Below, piece by piece: positions 10,468 through 23,027 of a stretch of DNA of 64,000 nucleotides (positions are counted from its first letter, which is position 1; every line of letters begins with the position of its first letter). The notes beneath the pieces were generated by a model. The model saw nothing but the letters and a program-made list of their open reading frames with translations, had not been told where the DNA came from and did no database searches. This DNA comes from Vesta saturnalis (taxonomy: Eukaryota > Arthropoda > Insecta > Coleoptera > Lampyridae), in the NCBI GenBank assembly GCA_036346205.1, contig JARFJB010000821.1:4799222-4863221 (forward strand), in the 5' to 3' direction. The position numbers and the translations under genes were made by a program.

Positions 10468-11889
10468 CATAACAGTTAAAGGAAATTAAAAATTATTAAT
10501 TTGGCAACCCTGAAATACTTTAGTTACACCGAGTTAATCTCATTGTATTGTTTGGTAGGAAGTCCAGTGTCAAAACATTATTACATATTGCAATTGCATG
10601 ATGATTAGTTTGTAAAATGGATACACTTCTTAATGTGGTTTTAAAATATAGAGTACATATATACTCACTTGGTAGTAGTAACAGCACTTAGTTGGTAGTT
10701 CAAGCCGATTTGTTCTATTAACCTAACTTCCACCTCAATTTTTGGATGTTTTAAAATGTATTGATATTGTTATTTAAAGAAACTTTTAAACACCATATAA
10801 GAACATACTGTCACTCTCCACTAAATTATAATTTTCATTTTAGAAAAGTGAAGGACATAAAGAAATAACATCGAAAATACCGTTTATGGGTTGTGCAAAA
10901 GGTTTGATACATTTAGTAGATTGATAATTCAGTGAATTAATGATAGTTTGTACAATTTGCCAATTATCTCTCAAATATAAAAGAGAAATTTAATATATTT
11001 AAAAATGCATTATAAGCTTTCCGTTGCAGTTGAAGGCATGTTTATTTAGTACATGAAGAATAAGTTATTAGATAATAACTGGAAATGATTTTGTCTAGCA
11101 ATATGTTGCATCATTGTTTATGTGTAAAGTTTAAACCAGATATCGAACAATGTAATACAGCTTATGACTTTAGTTATTTGGAAAATAAGCATCTACCTAC
11201 TTTTGGTGCATTAATTACTTATAATGTTATTCATTATACATTGGTTCTGTAACTTTTTGTTATATTAATTGAAATAAAACCATTCAGTATTTATTATAGA
11301 AGACATTGAAAATATTTTTAACTGTAATGTAACGAGATAATCACTACATTTAGGTTATTTTAACTTGTGGTATTACTTCCACCGCCATTTTAATCGAGCC
11401 AGTGAGTATAGCACGAAGTCATAAAATGTTGCAAAACGTTGAATTGAGAATTCTGTTACATAAAGCCTCAACTGCCACTACAATGTAGTGTATAGAATAT
11501 ATTGAAAACAGTGTGTTAACATTAAAACTCATATACGTATCTAAGCCCTAGTCTAAGATCTACGCCATTTACTTCAGTGTTAAATAGTCCATTATTATAA
11601 ACTGGAAAATTTTGCAATAAATTTCAAGTTTAAAATACAAAAATATATACCACCTTTAAATTACAGTTTGTAGTACATTTACGTTTATTATTACTTTAGA
11701 GCAATAACTTCTGTTAATAAAATAAAATTTCATTCTATCGTTAACAATACAAAAAATGATATTAATTTGTTTAATTTCAAGATAACTAATAAAACTAGTT
11801 CTATTTATTTTAATTCGAATCTTTAACGTGGTAATTGAAATAAGCTGTACAATCCTATAATACATTTATACAATAATTTATTTTTATAG
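10466..11889. other. Unassigned AT-rich sequence
   Basis: No gene, terminus or internal repeat recognised. Confidence 0.4.
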
Positions 11890-11896
11890 GATCGTT

Positions 11897-12330
11897 AGTA
11901 GAAGAGAGGCACCATCCCCTCCACTTTTTTACGTCATAAGCCCCGCCCACTGGGGCACCTTGCCTCCGTGTGAGACCGACTTTTTCACCGCTATTATTGG
12001 CGGCTTCTTGTCGAAGGCCTTTTTCAACCCTTGATAGAATTTTTAACCCTAATTATGGTCTTTTTGACAGTAACTTTTTTTGTCGGCCTTATTTTATGGT
12101 TTCTTTTTGGAGACCTTTTTCAACCCTTGATGAAATTTTCAACCCTTTTTGTTTGTATTAAGTGCCTTTTTGCTGGTCGTTTTTGTCGGCCCTTTTTGTA
12201 CTTGCTCACGTGAGAAGCGTATTCAGGTCTTGAGCTTGGTGTTGGACTTGGGATTGGTCTTGGACTTGTGATGGGGGGAAGGCTAAGGGTGACGGTTATT
12301 TTTGGATAATTATAGGTCATTTTTGACCTG
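11897..12330 (+). repeat. Outer terminal repeat with internal CAACCCTTGAT repeats, left
   Basis: Within the terminal repeat the phrase TTTTTCAACCCTTGAT occurs twice, each time followed by an ATTTT.AACCCT block, and a GGACTTGGGATTGGTCTTGG phrase is itself reiterated. These short repeats explain open frames here that look like FQPL-FSTL peptides on both arms. The partner is 17795-18154. Confidence 0.75.
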
Positions 12331-14514
12331 GTGATTGGAGGGCTAGCATTCTGATTGGGGTGAAATTTGAAACAAAGAAACCCTAATCTTATAAGACAAG
12401 TGTAGGCCTTCGCCCCCTGTCGTGGCCCCTGGTTAGAAATAGTATTTGTTTTTGTAGGTTATGACTGGTAATTTGAAGTTGTATTCTAATAAGGAGACCC
12501 TATTGCTATCTTGTAAGACAGGTGTATGAACTTGTGTTAGAGTTTGATCTTGCGTGGGGAATTTGAATGACAGTAAAATTTAATTATAAAACACTTATGT
12601 TTTATTGCAAATATAATTAAAAAATCCTCAGTGAGTTATAAAAAATTACTGACATTCAGATTATTCTCTAATGAAACAAACATTTTTATTGAGTCAATTA
12701 ATTACATAACAGTTATTACAATATTGTTTTCTAAATGAATATTAAAAATGATTGTTTTACCTCCATTGATTGCATTGAAATATGTTTAATATCCATCCGA
12801 TCGTTAAATTGTACACCTTAATATTTTTAAAGAAACTTGTTGTTACGTATAGATTAGATGCGTTTTATAGCTGTAATTAAAAATATATACAAGTAAATAA
12901 AATAAATAAAAGGTTAAATGCACACTTACCAGGTCTGTATTGAAAGAACATTTTTGAGGGACTGATTCACGAGTGATACCCGTTTTCTGTTAGCCGTATA
13001 CTCACACTAAAATAACTTTCTATGTTTTACGTTTATGAATAGTTGATGTAAAACCAGGTATTGATTTCCCCATAATTAATTTTTAGAGTGTAAATATACA
13101 AACAACCTAATTATCTTTATCACACTTACTGCAACTTGTATTTACCTTTCCCTTAAAGTAATTAATAACAAAGCGGTTTGAACAAAATATTATATGTTGG
13201 CCATACATACATACACACGCAAATTGTTTTTATAAAAAACCTCATTAAATGTTTGGAATGTAATAATTACATGTTTTAAATTCCACAACAACAATATGTA
13301 GTTAGAAACCACTGTTCATGTTTACTTTTAGCTAATTACTGTGTAATTATATAATCCTGTTAAATTTAATAGTCTAAAAAAGTGATTACCAATATTGAAT
13401 GGGTAAAATCATTTCTTTTAAAAAACACTAAATCATAAATTTTATAACACGATTTTTTAAAAAACACACATGCTAGATTAAAAGAAAGAAAAACAATAGG
13501 CTCATCTGATATTACGCAACTCTTAATTAAAAATATATACTATTGTATTTCAATTTTAAGGTTAACTGCATTTTTTATAAAGAGACAATCAGTTCTTGTA
13601 CTTAAATTTTTTTAATTATTCTCATTTTAAAGTGTGAAATAATATAAGGAATAAAAATGTGAATTTATTTGGAAATTGCCATCAACATGTTATATCGTCT
13701 ATTGACAATTTATTTCTACCGTCATTAGAAGTGATTTTATCATTAACATATTTAAAATTATTATCATTTTTTACACCGGTATTATCCTTCAGTAATACTT
13801 TTAAATTATGTTTGTCTTTGATAATTAATTACTGTTGACACATTCTTGTTTATATATAATGTAGATTTAAACTTTCTTTCTTTTAAAAGACAGAATTTTT
13901 TCTAATCATAAATTTTAAAAAAGCAGATTTGAATTAAAAGCAAACAATAAGGTCTTTTTGACTACGATTGATGACAATTAAAATATACATCATTGTATTT
14001 TAATTTTAAAACTTAATTGTAACATTATGAGGAGACAATCAGTCCAGACACTTAAAATAGGTTTTTAATTATTACCATTTAAATCCTAAAATAATATAAG
14101 AATTAAAAATGCTGATGTATTTGGAAATTACTACCGAAGACTGTTCTGTAATAAAAAATGATAAAGGGGTCCTTTTTTAAAAAAGAGCTTAGATTTTTAA
14201 GTTGGCGTGTAAGTATTTTCACATCTATGCAGTTAATTAAAATTATTTTTCAATAAAGTTAAACGTCTGTTTAACATTGTTTTACAACGAGTGTTTTATA
14301 CCGTAATGAATATGTTATAAAAACGCTTAGCTAAAATAAAAACGTAATTAAAATTATTACATTTTTTTTAAGACTCATTTAGGACACATATGTACAGATT
14401 ATGTTTAAAATTATTATTACCTAACTTCATCTTCAACAATAAGTATTTTGTTATTAAAAGATAAACATCATGCTTTTTACTTTTAACTAGACTTGAAGTT
14501 GGACACAGGATGTT

Positions 14515-15237
14515 GTGTGAAAACGACACTATCGATTCGATAGAAATTTATAATCACTTTTCTGAGGCTGCACAACGGGTTGGTGGACTGTAAGTATATG
14601 TTTGTTCTTTATTTTTAAGTTTTAATTGTTTTTTTTTAAAGCCCTGCTCAGGAAGGATGTGTTTGACGATGATGAGATGATGGGAACTATAGCTGCGGAG
14701 GATTTGATAACGGTATGTCTTTTCTAATTTTTATTGTTTCGCTTACTGAATGAGTACATTATAGCCGCAAGGGCAATCGGGTTCAGTTTCTCAGCAACAA
14801 GAGGCTGGACCATCCTCTACCCAAACGGGGTTCAACCATATAAATATAGTAGGAGAGCCAAACAGCAAATTTATAAAAAATCCAATACTACGTGTAAAAC
14901 ATTAAGATTTAGTTTTAATGACGATACGTGCAAAGATAATCCCTTAACATGGCTACAGGTAAAATATACCATTTGCTAAAAATCTTATTATCTAATACAT
15001 ATCTTTTTGTAGAGTGCATTCGAGTTGTATGTATACACTATCAAGGATGCGGCTCCGTCAGACCGTGTAGGGATCATGTTAAGGAACCTTAATTACCCTG
15101 ACAAACCAATCGGCCTGTCATTTAGAAGAGTGGACCAGTTGTGGGTGAAAGTGATAATGTCTCTACTTGAGAAGGAATGCAGAGCAATGCTAGTTTTTTC
15201 TCGAGCGACTTGTTAGTTTTAAACGTGGATAGAGTGT
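14515..15237 (+). pseudogene. Inverted duplicate of the 5' part of the PolB-element gene
   Basis: This stretch is the plus-strand copy of the gene start that lies on the minus strand at 16317-16900. The same intron boundaries are recognisable (donor GTAAGT near 14590, donor GTATGT near 14713, acceptor TTATAG near 14765). It lacks the start exon's first part and carries many substitutions, and it is cut off at 15237 where the single-copy loop begins. It contains about 155 bp near 14900-15060 that the other arm lacks. It is non-functional. Confidence 0.7.
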
Positions 15238-16959
15238 ACAAAACATCCATCGTACCGCTTCATGTTATGCGCGATGCATGTAACTTTAAATTTTCGCGCT
15301 CTCCCGGCAACATACGCTAGAAATGATTGAACAGGATCCTCCCTGAAAATGTGCACTCTTTCGCTACACGTCGAGCATCGCTCATCCAAATTGTCGATGC
15401 GCTGAATACAAGTGGAACAAACATTCGCGGCCACGCATGGATTGGGCTCATGCAGAAATCGATCATCAACCCCCTCACATACCTTCTCTTGCATACACTC
15501 CAAATCGTAAAGGATAAACATAGATGGTCTACCATTACCGCCGTCGCGTCGCATCTTGTTAACAGGCATATAACAAAGATGACCAATAGGCTTTTCGTTC
15601 ATGCACGTGGAGCAGTAGCTGTAACCGCACCGATGTTTACCCTTTACTTCAATAGTTTTCAGACACTTTAAACATCTACGCAATTTTTCACATAGTTTAG
15701 CATCGTTATGGTTTCTAAGGCATTCCTGCCCGTAAAAATCTCTTTTGCAATCATTGCAATTTTAGGATTTTGAACGAAACACGGTGGTTTCTGATGACAC
15801 GCAGGACACTGATACATACATTTCGCATGCCGTTTTTTGTTATTACAACGCTTTTTGCACTGTTCGCAGTAATAACATGTAAATGCTGAAGTGATACTAG
15901 TAATTACGTTATAGTGCTCATCCTCGAGTATTAAATTTAAAACTACCCTACCCGGTTCCCTAGGACCTTCAAAATAAACTGAATCACTACGCGCGAATTA
16001 TAAACTACAATGGTATATGAAGCTAAATGATTTTGAAATGCTTGAATGTGTTCGTAACTACCACCCTGACTAAGATCTACAGCGCTGTTTTGGCAGAGTT
16101 GTACAGCTCGTAATTGAAGTAAAAGACAACCCATTTCCTTACTATGACGCATTATATCGTTATTTCTGAACGCTATTGCTAAGACTAATGCTGGCTCTAA
16201 ACAATTGTTTTCGTTGATTGTTGCGGGGACAACAATAATACCCTGTCTTTTTGCTTTACAAAAATCTTCAAATTTTATTCCTGTCAAATTTTTGCGTCCA
16301 TAGCCTACGGGTACCGACACTCTATCCACGTTTAAAACTAACAAGTCGCTCGAGAAAAAACTAAGATTGCTCTGCATTACCTTTTCAGGTAGAGACATTA
16401 TCACTTTCACCGACAACTGGTCTACTCTTCTAAATGACAGGCCGATTAGTTTGTCAGGGTAATTAGGCTTCCTTAATGTTTTACACGTAGTGTTGAATTT
16501 TTTTTAAATTTGCTGTTTGACTCTCCTATTATATTTATATGATTCAACCCCGTTTGGGTAGAGGATGATCCAGCCTCTTGTTGCTGAGAACCTGAACCCG
16601 ATTGCCCTTGCTGCTATAATGTACTTATTCAGTAATCGAAACAATAAAAATTAGAAAAGACATACCGTTATCAAATCCTCCGCAGCTGTAGTTCCCATCA
16701 TCTCATCATCGTCAAACACATCCTCCATGTTTACCTGAGCCTAATTAAAACTTAAAAATAAAGAACAAACATATACTTACACTCCACCAACCCGTTGTGC
16801 AGCCTCAGAAAAGTGATTATAAATTTCTATCAAATCGATAGTGTCGTTTTCACACAACATCTTATAAGTAACAATATTATAGGCATTTTTCAACCCCTCT
16901 TCGGTTAACGCGCCTGCACTGAACCACTCAAGAATTTGGTTAACGTTTAAAGACTCCAT
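15219..16959 (-). pseudogene. Partial type B DNA polymerase gene (N-terminal and exonuclease part), spliced
   Basis: Reading leftward from the ATG at 16959, exon 1 (16959-16781, MESLNVNQILEWF...) ends at GTAAGT. Exon 2 (about 16734-16666) is acidic and starts after CTCAG. Exon 3 starts near 16613 after ATTATAG and is Gln/Ser/Gly-rich. A conserved region follows at 16416-15980. A frame break lies near 15975-15990, then a Cys-rich stretch (about 15700-15900) with paired CxxC motifs, then 15683-15219 with more zinc-binding Cys pairs. Two exonuclease motifs of protein-primed family B polymerases are visible: FILYDLEC (Exo I type) and AHNMKRYDGCF (Exo II type). The frame stops at the arm junction, so the polymerase palm is missing and the gene is incomplete and broken. 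Homologues occur in Polintons, bidnaviruses and related insect elements; which applies here is unresolved. Splice sites are inferred by eye. Confidence 0.7.
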
Positions 16960-18154
16960 AACGATGATGATGATATGCTTTTCAAAACAGAACTAAATAA
17001 CAAAAACTCGGATACGCGTATTTATACTAGCTTTCCGAAGCCGAATTAAATCACAGACTTACTTTCAAGACCTATCCTGTGTCCAACTTCAAGTCTAGTT
17101 AAAAATCTAAGCTCTTTTTTAAAAAAAGACCCCTTTATCATTTTTTATTCCAGAACAGTCTTCAGTAGTAATTTCCAAATACATCAGCATTTTTAATTCT
17201 TAGGATTTAAATGGTAATAATTAAAAACCTATTTTAAGTGTCTGGGCTGATTGTCTCCTCATAATGTTGCAATTAAGTTTTAAAATTAAAATACAATGAT
17301 GTACCTATATTTTAATCGTCATCAATTGACGTCAAATAGACCTTATTGTTTGCTTTTAATTCAAATCTGCTTTTTTAAAATTTATGATTAGAAAATATTC
17401 TGTTTTAAAAGAAAAAAAGTTTTAAATCTACATTATATAACAACAACAATGTGTCAACAGTAATTAATTACCAAAGACAAACATAATTTAAAAGTATTAC
17501 TGAAGGTTAGTACCGGTGTAAAAGATGATAATAATTTTAAATATGTTAATGCTAAAATCACTTCTAATGACGATGGAAATAAATTGTTAATAGACGATAT
17601 AACATGTTGATGGTAATTTCCAAATAAATTCACATTTTTATTCCTTATATTGTTTCACACTTTAAAATGAGAATAATTAAAAAAATTTAAGTACAAGAAC
17701 TGATTGTCTCCTTACAATAAATGCAGTTAACCTTAAAATTGAAATACAATAGTATATATTTTTAATTAAGAATTGCGGAATATCAGATGAGCCAACCCCA
17801 AGTCCAACCCAAGTCCAACACCAAGCTCAAGACCTAAATACGCTTCTCACGTGAGCAAGTACAAAAAGAGCCGACAAAAACGACCAGCAAAAAGGCACTC
17901 AATACAAACAAAAAGGGTTGAAAAGTCCATCAAGGGTTGAAAAAGGTCTCCAAAAAGAAACCATAAAATAAGGCCGACGAAAAAAATTGCTGTCAAAAAG
18001 ACCATAATTAGGGTTGAAAATTCTATCAAGGGTTGAAAAAGGCCAATAATAGGGGTGAAAAACACAGTCTCACACGTGGGCGAGTAAAAGTAGTGGGGAA
18101 GGCGCGGGGTTTGTGGCGTAAAAAAAGTGAAGGGGATGGTGCCTCTCTTCTACG
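16317..18154 (-). repeat. Right arm of the PolB element inverted repeat
   Basis: Inverted counterpart of 11897-15237. Landmark blocks such as AACATGTTGATGG (17602), GAGACAATCAG-type phrases and the terminal CAACCCTTGAT repeats occur in both arms. This arm lacks the extra 1.2 kb found on the left. Confidence 0.75.
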
Positions 18155-18160
18155 ATCGTT

Positions 18161-18760
18161 CATTACAATATTAGGTACGTGTATAAAACGTTCAAAGCTC
18201 ATAAGAATCTTAGTGAGTGGTAGTTACGTATTACTCATACGTCACTGTTTTTATACTTTATAAGAGTAGAAAAAGCAACTCGGGTAAATTACAACACTCA
18301 TGCGCAATATGCTACTTACCACCCTTATTATTTAATATACTATTATGCACTTAAATATACGTAATGAACCATTCTACAGTCATTCATTCGTAAGCCCTAT
18401 ATCTCTTTCGTCTATCTTAAGTGTATAATCTTTAATTTTCAACCCATTATAAATTGCATGCTTGTTTTTATTCTATCAGAATATAAAACTATTACAACTT
18501 TAATGAATGAAAACTCTTCGTAACAAGCAAACTCAATCGTAAAATTCATAATTATTCGTCAAAATGCAATTGTCAAATTTTTGTTGACATTCCCATTTAG
18601 TTATTTTCAATGAGGATAATGATCTTAAAGAAAGACCAACACCTTTTAGAAAATTAGTAAAACAGGATAAACATTAATAGAACTTTCAAGGCGTGAGCAT
18701 ACATAAAATAGATCTAACTAAACTTTACCAGAATAAATTAAGTAAACGCTTTGAATTTTC
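18161..18760. other. Unassigned sequence
   Basis: Nothing recognised; it separates the PolB element from a hAT fragment. Confidence 0.35.
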
Positions 18761-18779
18761 TCTTTGAAAGAAACGGACC

Positions 18780-19465
18780 ATGGAATTATACAGATGTGAT
18801 GATTTAAATAATTGTCAAAAACTTCAAAACACAACGCGTCAGAAGAACATACCCATGCATCTTTCAAATTTAAATTATTTGCTAAAAAAAAATATAGAAA
18901 AATCTATTGATTCGGCATATGAACAAAACCGATTACAATTTAATCAAAAACTGCGCGAAAGAGTTGTATTTTAGAGGACACGATGAATCGGAGCTGTCGG
19001 ATTCATGTGGTAATTTTAAAGAACTGGTTACTTTTCTGGCAAAATATGACTCCAAATTCGAGGAATGTTTAAATGAGGCGTCCGTTTTTAATGGGCTCTC
19101 CAATACAATTCAAAATGAACTAATTGATAGCATAAATTAAATCACCCATCAATATATTAGTATAGAGGTAAAGCAAAGTTCGTTTTTTTCATAGCAAGTG
19201 GATGAAACAACCGATATTTCTTGCTATTCCCAGTGATCAGTTATATTTAGATTTAACTTAATGGGGATTGTGAACGCTTTATAGGTTTTTTAAACGTCAG
19301 TGAAAGTCGAACAGCCGATGGACTCTTCCAAATATTAACAGGAACGTTTAAAGAATTTGATATTGAAACTAAATTGGTGGGCCAGACATACGATGGTGCT
19401 GCAGTTATGTCCGGATATTTGAACAATCTGCAGTCAAAAATAATCTATCCGTTAAGCAATTTTTA
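18780..19465 (+). pseudogene. hAT transposase fragment (ZMYM/DUF4371 type)
   Basis: Two overlapping frames give the DUF4371 signature: the helix LRERVVF/KELYFRGHDESE, then FKELVTFLAKYDSKFEECLN and ASVFNGLSNTIQNELIDSIN (18960-19137). Beyond the stop at 19138, decayed pieces of the next block survive in changing frames (VDETTDIS at about 19200, then a region matching the variable-DxxDV..E part). The zinc finger and the C-terminal dimerisation region are absent. The right side is replaced by a LINE. The enzyme family moves hAT elements in the nucleus; this copy is dead. Confidence 0.75.
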
Positions 19466-19519
19466 TTGCAGTCGACGTCGTACTTCAGCCCCAACCCTTA
19501 CAATAAAAATATTGCATCG

Positions 19520-22026
19520 TTCTTTGCTTTTGTGAGTGCTTTCTAGGCACCACGATCACTTCAGATCATATTCCACTGCTGGTCAAAACTTCATTTTGTC
19601 CAGCTCCCCCAACACCCCCTCAAAACGCAATCATTAAAGATTTTTCGAATGCAGACTGGAATGTGTTTGCCGAACACATCTCCAACAACCTTCCTACACC
19701 CGATCTTCAAACCACCCAAGATCTCGAGAGAGCCATTAGCGACCTAACTTCCGTTATTACGGAAGCGGTCGACACCTCAGTCCCGCTTAAAAACATCGAC
19801 ATTTCAGGCGAGAAGCCAATGAACACACAGAAGACTCCTGGGCTAAAGCCATTTCCCAGTTGGATTATTGAGACGGTAAACGCTTCTGGCAACAGTTTGA
19901 CAGGCTGGCCAGAAGAAAAGTTAACCCCAAATCCCATTTAACCGACCTTCATGGCAACCTAATCTAAGGAAAGGCCGATTTCTTTGGTCACCACCTCCAA
20001 TCCATACTCCAATCCCCCAACGATCCCCAATTCCATCCTGTTTTCAAGGAATTCCTCGAGAACCGCCTCGAGGAATTCCGAAACCTTAACCTCCCCGAAC
20101 CCCTACTCCATAACGAGAATCCTTTCTATACCCCAATTACGCGCCACCAGGTCAATGCCTATTTTAAAAAAGGTAAAAACTCAGCCCCAGGCAGCGACGG
20201 CCTCAATAGAAAAATCCTACGCCACCTACCCGGCCCATGCCTCCAACTACTCTCAAACATATACAATAAGTGCCTAACTCTCTCTCACTTCCCGACGGAT
20301 TGGAAATCGGCCTCCACCGTCATGATACCAAAACCTCTTGCAGACCTAACCTCACCTAATTTCTACAGACCCATTTTCCTCCTGAGTTGCCTCGGAAAAT
20401 GCTTCGAGCAAATTCTAGCCAGGCGGCTTAGGGAATACCTAGCGTTTAACGACCTCCTTCCCAACAGCCAATTCGGCTTCCGCCCAAACCGGACGTGTCA
20501 CGATCCCTTGTTGAAGCTGCTTTCCGAGACCACCAGAGCATTCAACCATAAGCAATGCAATCTGGCTGTGTTCTTGGATATTAAGCAAGCATTTGACAGG
20601 GTCTGGCACGCCGGTCTCCTACAACAAAATCCGAAACCTTAACATTTCCGACCCCTTCTCCAAACTCCTGCTTTCGTACCTGACCAATCGATTGGTCAGG
20701 GCGAAAGTAGGGAAAAACCTCTCTGATCCTTTCCAACCGACTTCAGGCGTTCCGCAAGGTTCTGCTTTAGCCCCCATCCTTTACACCATATTTGCTTCAG
20801 ATATCCCTCAAGCTACCCAACCCGGAGTAGTCGTTGCGCAGTTTGCAGATGACAACTCCTTTTGGTCGGTTAATCGGAACAGCGAAACGGCCTCCAACCG
20901 CATATCCAAAACCCTTCGGAACGTTTCCAACTGGCCCAACCGGTGGAGATTCTCCATTAACCCCTCCAAAACCCAAGCAATCCTTTTCCGCCACCCTAGT
21001 TACGTCGAAGACAAATTCCCAAACTTATCCAGAAACGTCTCCATCACCATTAACCAAGAGAGAATCCCCCTTCAAGACCAAATCGCATACCTAGGTATCC
21101 TATTTACCAGAACGCTTACTTGGCTCCCCGATGTTAGGAAAACACTTAACAGAATTAGAAACCGTACAAACCTACTGGGCGCCCTCCGGGGTCGAATCAG
21201 AGGTTGCCACCCCAAAACACTCCAACACACATATGAAACTTACATCCGCCCTGTTATGGATTTCCGAGCACCAATATACACAAACATTAACCCTAACCAC
21301 CTTTCCTCTATAGCATCCTGTGAACGCCGGATATTTAGACGTATATACGGGCTACCCTTTAGGTACCCCAGCAACCTCACAACACAACACGCAAACATAC
21401 CACCAATCACAAACAGAATCCAAACACTTCAGAAAAACTTTGCACACAATAGGATTTTCGGCGATACTATCCCTACCAAAGAAATCATCACAACTTCCTA
21501 CACCTACCAACCTCCCAAATTCCCACGGAAAAACCCAAACGTAAATTTAAACACCCCCCGCGATCTTAACCCAATTATTAGACGACATCCTAGAGGAGAT
21601 AGAAGAGAACCTCGATAACATCCCATATGCACTCCGCATCCCACCGTCTACTGGATAACGACCACACAAGGATACCGGCTAACGAATCGTCAACACCCTT
21701 ACGCCCCTCACCACACTCAACCACACGCACACCTAAATCTAAATATTCACAACAGTAATAAATCAAACCTTTAACCTTTTTTTTACACCAAATAACAAAC
21801 CCTCAACAAATTATCTTTTCTTTTTTTTACACCAAAAATAATAAACTCATGATTGTAAACCACATAATTACAAAAAACATCGCAACACCAACAGTAATAG
21901 AATGACGAGGGCTGAACAGGAGGAATCCTGAACAGTGTACGAATAAGCATATAAGCATACTTACCAAAAGCATGAGCATACTAAACTAAAAAAAACTAAA
22001 AAACTAAAAAAAAATAAAAAAAAGAT
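19520..22026 (+). mobile_element. Jockey-like non-LTR retrotransposon, 5' truncated
   Basis: The element starts near the end of an endonuclease domain (TSDHIPLLVKTSF at about 19560), continues through reverse transcriptase, and ends in an A-rich tail (ACTAAAAAACTAAAAAAAAATAAAAAAAA up to 22026, given here only in outline). Its base composition is visibly richer in C than the surroundings. No ORF1 is present, as expected of a 5'-truncated insertion. The right flank is the start of the inverted repeat at 22029. Confidence 0.8.
19560..21618 (+). pseudogene. ORF2 reverse transcriptase of the jockey-like LINE
   Basis: The frame is split at about 19940-20100 and again near 20640 by frameshifts. Reverse transcriptase motifs in order: NFYRPIFLLSCLGKCFEQIL, FGFRPNRTCHDPLLKL, VFLDIKQAFDRVWH (first catalytic Asp), TSGVPQGSALAPILYTIFAS, and QFADDNS (20842-20853; the catalytic pair, F instead of Y being normal for jockey-like elements). 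Then come YLGILFTRTLTW and the thumb region to 21618. No RNase H domain follows, in keeping with the jockey clade. The enzyme would copy its RNA into nicked target DNA. The damaged frame and missing endonuclease mean it cannot move itself. Confidence 0.85.
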
Positions 22027-22028
22027 TT

Positions 22029-22278
22029 GCGACAGAATTAGGAGCTATTTATGAGCTTTTAAAATAATATAATTTCGATTTTTGAGCTTATCGTTTTAAC
22101 ACCAAAATAACCCTTTAAATAATTTAACTTAAGTGAGAACTATACTAAAATTGAAAAAGTAACTCTTTTGCAGATAAATATTGTTTATTGATTTAAGAGC
22201 GTATTTTGATTTATGACCCGCAACCCCGTTACGGTAAAACTACCCCTCGTTCCCGGGAAGAGAACTATACTTAAAATA
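22029..22278 (+). repeat. Left arm of a 5-kb inverted repeat pair
   Basis: Matches the reverse complement of 26841-27100. Blocks include CAGAATTAGGAGCTATTTAT, GACCCGCAACCCCGTTACGG and CTACCCCTCGTTCCCGG. A related unit spacing of about 127 bp (GAGAACTATACT at 22134 and again at 22261) suggests internal monomers. Confidence 0.75.
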
Positions 22279-23027
22279 AAAAAAAGTTAACTATACTGTA
22301 GGTAGTTACTATTACCTAAAAATGCAAATATGTTAGAAAGTGGTAAAGTTATCGATTTAGACAAAGTATATATTTTTTATCTGAAAAACATCATGGTTTC
22401 GTATTTGAATAAAACAAATCCAATTTAATCCATTGGCGTACAAATTAGGGATTAAAAGGTTGCTCTACCCCGTCAGTTCTACGCTACTGTATTAACAAGC
22501 TAAAATGAATGTACTTTATATCTCTATTTACTATATCAACAATGAGACAAACACCTTTTTCGTTTTGGAGATATATCTACGTTCAATATATATTTTTTGG
22601 AATTTTGACACCATATGTCTTTTATTATGAATATTTTATTATAGCAAGTTGCGTCAGATCGTAATATTTTGAGGCCGAGAATCTTACATTTCACTTTGGA
22701 CCATCACTTACGGACCACCCCGTATATAAATATGCATGAATATACAGGGTGATTCATTAAGGGTAGCGACCGGCCGTACCGCGGCAACCGTATGTCCTAG
22801 AATTTGGGGAAAAAATTCTTATAACAAAATCGGCCCTAAAAGATTGATTAAAAATGTTTTTGAGTCCATAGTTTTCCGTTAGATGGCGCAATCTACCACT
22901 TACAAAATATAATTGCATTTTTTACATAATCTTCCCTAATTTAGGTTGGTAAAAAATATCAATTTTAGATACTACTGTCCTTATTCTACAACTTTTGTTA
23001 AAGTCATTTTTCTGTATCACCTATTCT

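Larger units (their letters stand above)
11897..18154. mobile_element. Inverted-duplication PolB element (Polinton- or bidnavirus-like derivative)
   Basis: The ends are inverted copies (GTAGAAGAGAGGCACCATCC at the left; its complement at the right). They are flanked by ATCGTT at 11891-11896 and 18155-18160, with one more matching G outside, so the duplication is 6 or 7 bp; 6 bp is the Polinton value. The arms continue inward: 11897-15237 is an inverted copy of 16317-18154, apart from about 1.2 kb (roughly 12280-13495) and smaller pieces present only on the left. The 1079-bp centre (15238-16316) is single copy and carries part of a type B DNA polymerase gene on the minus strand. The 5' half of that gene lies in the arm and is therefore present twice. 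Polymerase palm motifs are absent. Total 6258 bp. The class is inferred from PolB, TIRs and duplication length; no capsid, integrase or ATPase gene is visible. Confidence 0.75.

Noticed and set aside
11970..12320. Open frames with FQPL-FSTL and FYLLT peptides, also on the other arm at 17847-18065
   Set aside because: They come from the reiterated CAACCCTTGAT text of the terminal repeats on both arms; not coding.
15327..15671. 114-codon plus-strand open frame
   Set aside because: Antisense shadow of the PolB exonuclease region, which has recognisable motifs on the minus strand.
20797..20994. Minus-strand frame inside the LINE
   Set aside because: Antisense of the reverse transcriptase catalytic region.
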